Below, in pieces: positions 48,001 to 60,700 of a stretch of 64,000 nt of DNA. The notes under the pieces are model-generated. The model saw only the letters and a program-made list of their open reading frames with translations, searched no databases and was not told the origin of the DNA. Position 1 is the first letter of the stretch. Each line of letters starts with the position of its first letter. The stretch is from Chromera velia. Its lineage: Eukaryota > Sar > Chromeraceae. The position numbers and the translations under genes are program-made. The DNA is taken from positions 30,841 to 94,840 of the forward strand of contig JAHBMJ010002861.1 in NCBI GenBank assembly GCA_018398765.1, written 5' to 3'.

Positions 48001-51000
48001 AAACGGTCCAGTCGCTGCACCCGATCCACCAGCCCCAATCAATTTGGCAAGTGCCCCCACTGCATATTTCCGTCCCGCAAAATCGCGGCCCATCACCGCA
48101 GGCCCAGCCCCGACGTGGGCCTCTCTGCCTACGTGGAGAGCCTGACCTCCCGCGTCCCTCTCCACCGCAGCCACGGACCCTTTCTCTCCGTTGGACGCCG
48201 CAACGCAGAGACGGCCTGTGCGTGCGTCACGGTGGATGACCATCTGGCGCCCGTCCGCAAGTTTCCCAGTGCCGAAGGTCATCCAGTCATCGTACAGACA
48301 CACCACAGCTTCTATTCCCCCCTCTTCCCATCCTACAACTCCACTCAGCCCCTCTGCCCGCCTAACCACACGGAGAGGGAGGCCGAGCTCATCGCGACTG
48401 GAGGAAACGAGACGCCCATTGTAAGGATCTCTTCGCGTGACAACCACCAGGTTCTCCCCCGGCTTTTTGTGCACAAGAGCAACTCCCCCCCCTGGTGTGG
48501 CTGCGACAAGAACGGGGAGGTCCTCGGGCTGCAGCGGTTGGGCGTCAGGGGAGACGCCTCTGAGACCGTCTGGGGCTGTGTGGAAGTTGGCCGTTGCTAT
48601 TGTGTACGTGCGTCCTCTCAGATCTCTACCGAAAATACGGCGGACACCTGCGGCATCTTCTGCCTCTTGCAATGGTCTCCCTTTTTTATCTCTCGCAATT
48701 GCAAACGGAGCCCCGTCGGCGTCCCTCCCAATAATCATGGGAGCGCCTGTCCGGCTGTTTCGACGAATCACCACTGGGGTCCCTTCTGCATCCAGAGCTA
48801 GCTGGGGGGGTGCAGAGGGGAAGACTGCGACTCTCCGAGGAAGTCCCGCTGTGTCTCTTCCTGTCACAACGTGATTACCAAAGCTGTCGATTGTCCATTC
48901 GAACGGCTCGCCTCTCTCGTCTGTCCGCAATTCCTTCGCCCTCCCACTGGAAGAGTCACGAACCACAATCACAGGCCTCCCATCGGCACCCCCTTCCAAC
49001 AGCACAGGTTGCCCCGAGGGATCTATGCCTGCCACAAAAGGCCGAACGCCTGTGCGGCCCTCCAGCTGCTGCCAGGCTCCCATTGCAGGAACGTCAATCA
49101 GACTGCTGGCCGCATGTGCACCAGGAAGGGCAGCCAGAGGAGACCGCAAGGTCGCGGCAACGTACCTCCTTCCTGTCTTGTCCATACCCTCCACTTCGAC
49201 TGTGCCTGGCTGATTACCCTCAGCCGCCATCTGTCTGAACGTGAACAGTGCACCGGAAAGGTCTCTGTCGAGAAGGAACGGGGCACCGTTCTGGTCCCTG
49301 CCGAATATGAGGGGGGCACCTGTGACAGCGTCTCTCTGGACAATCAACGGCCGCTTTTGTCCGTCTACAGCTGCCTCACAGCTGCCGGATGGGGGCAGAG
49401 AAGCAAGCACATATCTGGCACCTGAGGGGTCTCTGCCAATTATCTGCAGAGGGCCCCCGGGTTGCGTCTGGACAACCTGGAGAGGGCGTCCTCCCAAATC
49501 GCCGTCTACTGCCACGGGTGCTCCTGTGTGGGGGTCTCTCTTGATTAAAGTGACTGCACTCCCGTCTGCTGATCTCTCAACTAGCACTGGGTCCCCATTG
49601 GGGTCTCTGGCAACTAGGAAGGGGAGGGAGCCTTGTTGGAGGACCCCCGTAGTGGCAGGGCCTGTGGAGATGCCCAGACCTGATGCCCCGAAGGCCCCCC
49701 CCTCTCCTGAAGACAGACATCTGAGGTCTTGGGAATCGATTGTTGCCACCTGTCTAGAGGTTCCGTCTGGGGTGATGTGGACAACAGAGGTGGTGCCGTC
49801 TGCCTCGTGGCGCGTCTGGACCGTCTCTCCGGGTGCGCCCCCGCCAAGGAGGTAAGGTGCCCCGTTGGAATCCCTGCCCAGAACCCCCAACGCGCCCGTC
49901 AGGGGGTCCCTTCGAAGGATGATAGGGAGGCCCTGGGCACCTGTGCCAACGTCGTATGGGAGGGCGGGAGAGAATACGGCCTCCACGGTCTGTTCCCCAT
50001 TGGCCTTTGTTCCAAGGACAGAGTACCCTCCATCCCCGTCGGCAACAACTCGGAGAGGCCGTCCCTGTCCGTCTGACTGAATGCATTCTGCGCTCCCTGT
50101 GAGGGGGTCTCTCTTGATCAGAATCGGGTTCCCACTCACCGGCTCCTTTTCAATCACCACGGGCTGTCCGTCTGGGGCCGTACCAATGACAAAAGGGGGG
50201 TGAGGGGCTGACGGGGAAGGTGAGAGGTCTGAGAAGAGATAGGAGGAGGGGGACGGATTCATGACTGTCGCAATGGTTGTCAGACGTCCGTCGGCGTCCT
50301 CCCCCACCACCATGCAAGGGGCCCCGTGAGTTCCTCTGATGGCCTGCAGAGGCTGTCCCCTTCCGTCTTGGGTTTGGATAACTGGGGCCCCCATCATGGG
50401 ATCTCGACTGATCACGATGGGGTGACCTGTGATTGGGTCTCTGTCGACAATGACGGGCTGTTGGCTGGCGTCTCTTCCAACGTCGAAGGAGAGGGAGGCC
50501 TCGGGGGCAGAGGGGTCCTCAAAGTGGGCCTCCACGTACGGGGTCCCGTCGGGGAGACGGCCCGTCACCTGGTGCCGTCCCGGCCCTGCGGCGTCCCTCA
50601 CGACCACGAGGGGGGCACCGCTTCTGTCGGTGTCTACAACTACCTTCTGACCACTCGCAGGGTCGCGTCTGATGATCATGGGTGCTCCTGTGACACCGCT
50701 TCTCTCGATGATCACAGGCTCGTTCTCTGCACGCCGACCGTAGATGAAGGGAACGTCAGGTCTGCCGAAAGGGGAGCTGCCAGACCCCCGAGAAGCGCTG
50801 AAGCAATGATCGCTGCTTGCGTCGCACTGAAGGGTTGCAAGAGCGTATCTCTCCCCGTTTCTGCGGGTGCCCATGATCACCGGAGGATTCCTAGAGGCAT
50901 CCACAGTCAATGGGCGGCCGTCTTCCCCATGCTCAATCACATAGGGAGCTCTGGTGGCTGCCGAACGACCAATCACCAAAGGACTTCCGTCTAGGGCAGA

Positions 51001-54000
51001 CCTCTCGACGTACACCTGCTGTCCCCTCGAATCAACGCCCAATTCATAGGCGGAGGGATTCAGGAGACGGCACTCGACGTATGTCCTTCCGTCGGGGGTT
51101 GTTCCGACAACCTTTAGGGATCCGTTTTCGTCTCTAACCATCTGGAAGGGCTTTCCGTTCTTGTCCATGCTTCTGTTCTCAACCACCCCTGTGTCACGGG
51201 CAATTCGAATCACTACGGGCGCGCCGGTCTCGGCGTCTTTTTCGACCACAACGGGCTCTCCGTTCTCATCACGGCCGACGAGGAAAATAGCACCGTCGTC
51301 TACCTCTCCATCCCCCCCGTAGATCGTTCCTTCCGCCTGTGAAGTCACCACAGAAGTCGCCACTGAGCCCCGACCAGCCATCGTTCGGCCCGAGGGGCGT
51401 GAGGGCACGGGGGGTGCATATCCGTTTCGGAGGATTCTTGGAGCGCTGCTCTCGAGGGATGCGACAATGTATGCCTTCCCATTTGCATCCCTCCCTTTGA
51501 CTGCAGCACGGCGGGACGAATCTTCCACCACATGGAGGGGACGGCCTGAGATGTCTCTGGTGAGAACGGAAGGGGCACCTGTGCTAGCGTCCCTCCCTAT
51601 GACAATGGGGTGACCTGTGACGGGGTCTCTGTCAATCACCACAGGTTGCTGGTTGGCGTCTCTTCCGACGTCGAAGGAGAGGGAGGCCTCGGGGGCAGAG
51701 GGGTCCTCAAAGTGGGCCTCCACGTACGGGGTCCCGTCGGGGAGACGGCCCGTCACCTGGTGCCGTCCCGGCCCTGCGGCGTCCCTCACGACCACGAGGG
51801 GGGCGCCACTTTGGTCGCTCTCCACGACCACTTTCTGGCCGGTGGCTGCGTCTCTGCGAACAATCATGATCTTCCCTGTACGAAGGTCTCTCTCAAGAAT
51901 GACAGGCTCGTTCTCGGGATTCCTTCCGAGGACGAAAGGAACCTTTTCTCTCTCGCCATCGAAGAGAGACGCAGCCTCACTGCGGAGAGATGCGAAGGTC
52001 ACCAAGGCCCCCCCCGCGTCTGTCCCTACAATTGCTGCCTTCCCCCTGGAGTCCCTTGTCAGCCTTAGGGGGGCTCCCTTTGCGTCTGTCGCCATTTCAA
52101 CAGGCGCTCCTGCAGGACCGTCTCTGTCGTTCTTCTTCTGGACAGAGAGGACCAGGGGCCTGCCATCGATGGGGTCTCTCTCTATCAGCAGCGTGCGTTG
52201 GCTTTCCGGGGCCGCCCCTGCCACGAGGCGGTAGGACCCGGACAGCAGTTTTTGGAGCTGTGGGCAGGCGTCGGTGTGGATCTGCAGTAGCAAACACATG
52301 CAGATGAGACACAAGAACTCCATGCACAACTGTGGACACATTCTTCAAGCAAAACAGAAAATCTTCTTCGAAAGAGCCACGCAAGGCAGAGAAACATTTG
52401 AAAGGCGTACCCCTCTTCTGTGCAGATGTCGCCACCACAACTCTTCTCCGTCTCTCCTTTTGTCCTCTCCCCTGTCTTGGAACGTTTCTTTTTTCCATTC
52501 CTTCTCTCTCTTTTCTACATCTCAAAGAACTTTCGTGGTCCGACTTGTCTCTCTGGCTGTCCAAACACTAAGATTCCTTCCTGCTGACCTTCAGGCATCC
52601 CGATGGAAGACGCTCAAGAGCCCTGATGGATCCGTCAGCACCCCTCTGAGTCTTTTCGATAATCGGCTCTTCCATTCCCTTTGGATGCACTCCAAAGATG
52701 CACATCTCGTCGTCTGGGGCCTCTTCTGTCGGCTCCTGTCCCTCAGTCTCCTCGTTCTCCCCTCCGCCGTCTGTCTCCATCCGCATCTTCTTCTTCTTCA
52801 GAAGGCTGACGACACACAGAGAGTCGTCATCCGCCCTCCCGACCGCAAAGGGCGGGGGGACACCCAGCTTCTCCACGGCCTCACGGAGAGCGCTGCGAGT
52901 GCTGCTGCCAATGCGTGCAACTACTTTTCTTGTCGTTGTGACCGGCGCGGTCTCCTCTTCACCCTCTTCTTCCCCTTCTGCCTCTGGAGAGGAAGGAGAA
53001 GTCCTCGACTCCTGGAGTGCCTCCACTGCCAGAACCCCATCTGATTTGCGTACGAGCTGAAGGGGAGTGCGGGCTGCAGACACAAAGAACAGAGCAGAAA
53101 AGAAAGGAGAGACAAGTCTGTGAGGAAAGTTGTAAGAGACTGTCGCGCGCCTCTGTCGTCGATGTACGCGAAAGGAAGAGTCAAAGTCACGAAGAAAGAC
53201 AAAACAGACGAATAAATCTTGGAACAATGCCCTTCTTGAGGGGCTCAGGTCCGCTTCCTCCCCATCTATTCTCGCTCCTTTTTTCTCTTCGTATTTTTCT
53301 GTGCATCCGCCTGTCTGTATCTCCTCCCTCTGAGTCACACCCTGTTCTTCGTCCTCTAATCTTTCAACATGCACTTTTGCTTCTTCTGCTGAAACAATGT
53401 GGCACAGATTTATGGCGACATGAGATCCTGAGTTCTCTCAACGCACCGCTACTCCTCAGACACGTAGCCCTTCCCGTCTCTTCGTCTTTGAGGACGACCA
53501 CTGGTGCGTGCGTCAGAGGGTCCTTGTCGATCAGCACAGGGTCTCCCTCAGGCGTCAGGCCGAAGTCAAAGAGCGGCCCCGGAAGGCATTCGTCCGGGTA
53601 CACCGCAGCCACCCTCACTGACCCGCTGCTGGGGTCCAAACTCACGACCTGCAAATTCACTCATTTGTCAATCATGAGACGTCAAGGTAGGATTTGCAGA
53701 GATGAAAATGGGACATCAAGATCATGCAGCCTGTGAAACTTACGTCCGGCCGTCTCTATCCAGAGTGCTTCGCCGCAGCATGCAGTATATTTATTCAAGA
53801 CTGGAATCAGCATTTGAGGTCTCACACATGGCACAATGACATTGAAAAGCAGACACACATCAGTCTCACCTGAAGAATTCCCGCAGGGCTTCTGATGACT
53901 GTGAACGGCCGCCCCTCCGCGTCTGTCGAAGTTCTGTCGCCGTCAGGTCCCACCAGGGCGACTCGGAAGCTCCCTGGGGGTCCGGCTGCCTCGATGAGAA

Positions 54001-54653
54001 CAGGAGCGTCTGAGGGGACAGACCAGCCAGGCACACAGGAGCGTTCTTTTGCTCCTCTTGCGTGGGATCGCGTGATGAGAGGAGACGATCCGCTCAGGAG
54101 TGCAACCACAGATCCGTCTCGAGTCTCCACTTGTGCAACGCTCTTCCGACCTGCAGAGGAGCCAGAGGAATGCGACAGGGAGAAGCTGAGGAGCGCCCCC
54201 TCCTCGTCAGAGCCTCTGGTAGTCATCGCGCCATCGGGAGAGAGTGCGAAGACCACTGGAGTGCCTGTGACGGGATCTCTCTCGACAACAACGACAGACG
54301 AGTCCGTGTCAGTCCCCAAGTCTACGTGTGCGGGGTTTCTCAATCGGACCTCCGTGCGTCCATTAGGTCCAACCAGCTGCAGAAAAACGATACAGTTACG
54401 GGAGACACAGAGGAAGCTGTGCAAGTTGAGACATGCGGAATTACTGGAGAGACTTTGTCCGCTCACTGTAATGACTCGCATCACGCCCGCCCTTTCAAGG
54501 CAAATTGAGTGGCAAGCTGAGGAAGTTTTTTGCTTTCGCTAAAGAAAGAAACCACAGTCACTTGCGAATTATTCTCCCAGTTGTGAAGGCAACAGATGAC
54601 TCGGACTGGGAACGAAGAGACTGACAGAGAATGACAAAAGCAAACGAATGGAC

Positions 54654-54706
<53 letters not shown>

Positions 54707-57700
54707 CACGCATTCACACACACACAGAGGGAGAGAGAGAGAGAGAGAGAGAGAGAAAGATGAGTCGGGTGCCTTTCTGAATTATTGACCTTCATGCCGA
54801 ATTCGTCCCTTGTCATCTTCAGCCCACTCGCGGACGTCCCCTCTGCGTCTCCCTCTCTGTGGACTGTCAATGAGCCGTCTTCAGGGCTTCTAGACACCAA
54901 CACGATACCGCCATGCATGTCATTGCCCAGAGAGAAAGGCTCAGGGCCCGTCTCCAGGTCCCCGTCTCCTTCATCCCCTGTCCACGTGGCGCCCTTCCCC
55001 CGTCTCGCTGCGCGCTTCTGACCTCTGTGGTCTCGCAGGAACAGGGGGTTCGGGTTATCAAACGTCGCAAGCACATACCGACTTCCATCCGCACCCCGAC
55101 CAACCACCCGGACCTCTCTGCCCTCATCCGCCCCTGTGCGGATAACCTGCAGAGGCCTGCCGGAGACATCAGAACGAACAGCAACGGGAGCTCCCGTGTT
55201 AGCGTCCCTCCCTATGACAATGGGGTGACCTGTGACGGGGTCTCTGTCAATCACCACAGGTTGCTGGTTGGCGTCTCTTCCGACGTCGAAGGAGAGGGAG
55301 GCCTCGGGGGCAGAGGGGTCCTCAAAGTGGGCCTCCACGTACGGGGTCCCGTCGGGGAGACGGCCCGTCACCTGGTGCCGTCCCGGCCCTGCGGCGTCCC
55401 TCACGACCACGAGGGGGGCGCCGCTTCTGTCGCTTTCCACGACCACTCTCTGACCGCTCGCCGGATCTCTCCGAATAACGAGAGGTGCTCCAGTCTGTGG
55501 ATTCCTTTCAATGAGGACAGGCTCGTTGTCTGCCCCCCTTCCGAAAACAAAGGGAGACCTTCGCTCTGCGTTGACAACTCTTCTGACAGACCCGTCAGTG
55601 TTTGCATTCCCTTGAAGAGTAGCAAATGGAACTTGCTGAGAGGATCCTTCTTGAGTTCCCATCACGTGTACCGACCCATCTGTGTCTGTCACGAACACGA
55701 ACGGGTTTCCTTCGCCATCCTCTGACATCACATACGGGGCTCCGTTGTGATCTTGTCCCAACAGGACGGGGGTACCTGTGATGGGGTCTCTGTCTACATA
55801 GACGGTGCGGCCGTTGGTATCTCTGGCAGGCAGCTGCTGTTGGAGCTGCCCCGCACTTCCAGTGGCCTCCACTACCTTCTTTCCCGAGAGGTCGGACCCC
55901 ACAACCTGCAGTTGCATGCGTTGAGGGAGAATCAAAAAAAGCGAATCAGAAAAACAAACAAACGCATGCTGATGATTGCAACAAAGTTCGGAAGAGGAGT
56001 CCAGGAGGATTGAATCAACACAAGGGATTTGAACCGTACAGACATTCTTTAAAGCTGGACCGTAGTAGCACCTCAGATCCCGATTCGTTCAGGCTCAGAT
56101 CTAAGAATCAGATGGCTGACGCGAGAAAATGGGTTTCAACTTGTGCTGCTCTTTTAGAGCACATCTTTCCTCACTTGTGAGCGCATTCTCTCTTACTGTG
56201 ATCAGATAAAGAAACACCAACTGTCTGACTGACTGACTGACTGACTGACTGACCTTCCAGCCCCCGTTTCCTGTCTGGACGACACGGAAAGGTAATCCCT
56301 TGCCGTCTCTCTCCATCACGATGGGCTTCCCAGTTCGAGGGTCTCTTTTGATGACTAACGGAGCCCCGCCTCTAGAGGCCCTCTGCACGATCACAGGCAT
56401 GCCATTGCCATCCCGTGCAAAGAGAGTGGCTCGGTCCCCCACACCACCTGGTCTGTCTGCCGCCCCACTGAGAAGAGGTGAGTCTTCTCGGTCTGCCGTT
56501 GCGACCTCGTACTGCTTTCCCGTCTCGTCCTCTCCGACGACCCTCAGTCTCCCGCTCTTCGAACGGACAACCCGGAGAGGCTGGCCTCTGAAGTCTCTGT
56601 CCACCACTATTGGGGCGTTCTTCGAGTCTCTTCCGCACACAATTGGGGCGCCTGTGAGAGGGTCTGCCTCGATGACAACAGCATTCCCCTTCGTGTCTCT
56701 GCCTGTGTCGTGGAAACGACCATTGCTCAGATAAGCCACTGGCTGCTGCAGACCGGTCCCCTCCATGTCCCCCAGTACCTGCACATGGGTTCAAACAAGA
56801 GTGCATACACTCATTTGGCGCACCCGAGACACAAAAAGTGGTCCAGTCGGTGCAAGGCAGAAGAGCGGCGCATATCAAGAGACAAAGCGACACAAAAAAC
56901 TTTGACGTTCTTTTTGTTTGATCAGTGTACCAGTGATCGTTTCCTTTCGCAAAGACGAGTAGTGACCCGAAATGAGCCATCTTCCGGAATCGGGGTGAGT
57001 TCATTTTTGTCTGCATCGATCTGCAGGGATAAAGCCTGAGCTGCATAAACGACTGACCGTGTAGCCTCCGTTCCCTGTTGGCTTCAACACAAACGGCTGT
57101 CCGTTGGCGTCTCTTTCTATGACCACACGCCGACCGTTGGACCCTTCCCGTCGGACCAGAATGGGGTTGCCCGCCTGGTCCCTCTCGATCAACAGAGGAC
57201 GGTTCTCCACGTCTCTCGCAAAGGCAAACTGGGTTCTCGCAAAGTCTCCAGAGAGACCGTCGAAGTCCGAAACGCCAAATTCTCCCGTCTCCGCGCGCTG
57301 GGGAGCTGCTGCGGTCGCAAGGACCGTCTCCTTTCCAGACGCGTCTCTGCCTATGACTTGCAGAGGCTTTCCGGGGCCCTTGGATACAAACCGGAGGGGC
57401 TGTCCTTTGGCGTCCTTCATTTGAACCACAGGCGCGTTCTCGTCTCCCCGAGAGAGGAGCACGGGGGCACCCGTGATGGGGTCTCTTCGAATGGCGATGG
57501 GAATGCCGTCGGGGGTGACACCGCGAGAGATGCTGCCCCTTCCTACCAGGTAGCCGACTGTGTAAGAAGTTCCGTCTATGTTGGTCCCAACCACCTGCAT
57601 ATGTGCATTTAATTCAGAAATCGTACGTGTCTCACGTATCGACACATGCGCTTTCTCGCATGAAGAGGTGACAGGAGACCTTTCACAGACCAGCTTTCTC

Positions 57701-60700
57701 TTTTTCTCTGCTAGGCGTGTCACAATGACTGCTGACTCATTATACGCAAATGCATTGCCATGCCTTCTGCCGATTGATTTCTGCATACGTGCTTCTTTCT
57801 TCGACTAGCTGACAGTGTGTGAATAGCCTGTCACTTCTACCCGACGCCTCCCGTTTCACTTGCAGACAAACACACTGACGGACCTCCTGCTGCCCATGCT
57901 TGTTGGTGATCAGCTTGAAGGCTTTCCCTGATTTGTCGTGTGTCATTTCGATTCTTCTGTTCGAGTCTGCCGCCCTGGTGACAACGATCGGGTTTCCTGT
58001 CCGAGGATCAGTCTCCAAAAGGAAGGGCCGCCCCTCGGGGTCGTGACCAACAACCAACGGAGCTGCGGGCCCCTTGGCAACGCCCTTCGCAGGAGACCTG
58101 CCAGAAGCCACAGCGACGCCCCCTGTGGCGCTGCCTCCAGGACCTTCAGCAAGAGCAGCAACCTCATAGAGCTTCCCCCTCTCGTCCCTTCCCATCACGA
58201 CGGGGCGTCCCTGCTGGTCGAAAGAGAACTGTAAGGGACGCCCCCCCTTGTCCGTCTCCACAACAAAAGGAACGCCATTCGCCCGTCTGCCCATCACCAC
58301 AGGCCCACCCCCCAGAGGGTCACGCTCTATGACCACGGAATTGCCTTCCGGGTCCACCCCAGGGTCCATACCCTCAGGGTCACTCAGACTGGCCAGAATG
58401 ATCGAATTGCCGTTCCTGTCCTTTCCGACGACTTGATGTACCCCTGCGGCAGATTTTGTGAGTCGGAGCGGAGCCCCAAGCTCATCCTTGTCTCGAGCGA
58501 TTGCCATTCCTGTCGCAGAGTCAGATGTGACAAGGACAGGATTTCCTGTGGTGGGGTTTAGCTCTACCGCGACTCGCCTTCCCTGTTGATCTGTTGCTAC
58601 CAAAAATGGGAGACGGCGCTGTACCTGAATGCGGGGGGCCTCGCTGTGATCTGGATTCCATGCTGTGGTGCCAAGGCGACTCAGGCTCTTCCTGAATGCA
58701 GCCACTGGTCCCGCCCCTGGCAACATACTCGAAGAGCGCCCAAACATTCCTGAGCCCTCCTTTGTCAGCATCGGGGCGGGTCCCTGCATCGTCTCGTACG
58801 TTCCTCTCAGAGGAGCCCCCGAGTTGAACTCTGCAATTCTGTACACCTGCCCGCTAGAGTCTGTTCCCAGGACCTGACGAGCCCCTGACGAGGGGTCTGA
58901 ATGGAAAGCGAGGGGTCGCCCTGCTCTGTCTCGTTCGATTACAAAGGGAACGCCCCGACGGTCTTTTCCATACACCACTGGAGCGCCTGTCATAGGATCC
59001 ATCCGAATTTGGACAGGCAGGTTTTCAGAGGACACACCAAAATCTGCATGCTGGGGATCGTCAAACACGGCAGCAACGTAGGGTTTCCCATTGGATCCTG
59101 TGCCCACAAGTTGAAATCCTCCGAGAGCGTCGGGCTCCACTCTGAAAGGCCGGCCGCGTGCGTCAGTGTCCACCTGCACCGCCGTCCCCTCCGCCCCCTC
59201 TCCTCCCTCCCTCCTGACGATGATGGGGTTCCCTGTGACTTCATCTCGTGAGATCACAACAGGGCGTCCTTCCTGGTCCCTCCCAATGGCAAAGGGGGGA
59301 ACCTGCCTGCCCACCCAGGAGTCACGTCTCGCGCCCCCTCTGGCAGTCACCCCGGGCGTCCCCCTCGAAACAGGAATTCTAGCAACAGAGTACTCCTGTC
59401 CATTTGCACGTCTCCCCATCACAGTCATGGCTCCGCTTCCGTCAGAGTCAGGGGTGATGCGCAGAGGCGCTCCCGAAGCATCCCTGTCGGCTCGTAGTGG
59501 CGCGCCTGTCTTAGCGTCCCGACTGAAGATCAGAGGGGCCCCGGAAATAGGGTCCCGCTCCACGAGGACGGGTTGGCCGAGTGCGTCTGTGCCCATGAGG
59601 GCCTGCGAGGGCTCGATGAGGTGGGCAAACACCCGGTCGGTACCTCTGGCAGTTGCCCCTACCACCTGCATGAGAGGAGGCCAGGGAAAAGAGACGAGAA
59701 AAAAGTGACGTGCATGCAGACAGCAGGATCAAACACACAATGCCACTATATTTGTTCAAAGACTTGAGGACCATCGAGAGCTTCTGGTCAGATGCATCCG
59801 GAGTAAGTCTAAGAAGGGCAACGCAGACCGACCTGTCTTTTGCCGCTGGTGGTGTCCGTGACAACTCGAAGTGGTTGTCCTTTCTCGTCCTCTCTCACGT
59901 AGATGGCCTCTCCTGTCTCGGCGTCTCTCATGACGACCACTGGAGCTCCAGTGTTTGGATCGGCCTCTACCACCACGGGCTCCCCGCCCTGTGTCTTCCC
60001 AAAGAAGGGACGTTGGGGAAGCACCAGAGAGTCACGACGACCGCCGCCAGACAGACCGCCACGAAGCTGGCTTCGGACTAGGAGCGGCTGTGTGCTTCCA
60101 ACTGTTCCGACACGATATGTGGTGCCGTCTCTGTCTCTGCCGACAATTTCGGTGACCCCATTTCTTCCCCTACGGACCTGCAGAGGCTGTCCACTGAAAT
60201 CCCTCTCGATCACTACAGGGACCCCGTCACTCCCACTACCGATCACCACAGGCTGCCCCGTCAGAGGGTCCCTCTGCACAATGAGGGGCCGCCCGTCGGG
60301 GTCTGTCCCGGCGTCCCAGAGGTCGGGCCTCTCGAGGACCCCCACTGTGTACTGAGACCCAGCGGAGTCCACTCCCACAACCTGCAGGCAGGCAAAGTCA
60401 ATAGATGAAAACCATAGTCAAAGCAAAGCCAGGGGAAGATGTTTTCGTCTCTTGTCTTTCTGTGTCATATTCTCCCGACCTACACCCTGCGTCTTCCCCT
60501 CAATTTCCCGCCACACACGAATACAGTCTCAGAGAGACAGAGAGAAAGAAAGAGAAAGAGACCGAGACACACACAGAGACCGAGAGAGAATTATTGGCGA
60601 ATCAATCGACTCACCCTCTCTCTTCCATTCTCATCCGAGACAATGCGCAGAGGCCTTCCGCCTTTGTCTGCCGCTACTACTCTCCTCTGTCCATTGGTTT

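Noticed and set aside
45955-55725. Long plus-strand open frames opposite the giant gene (for example 45955-46521, 47881-48801, 50326-50994, 54913-55725)
   Set aside because: They are mirror frames of the GC-rich repeat codons on the minus strand; they lack splice signals and repeat the same antisense peptide wherever the module recurs.
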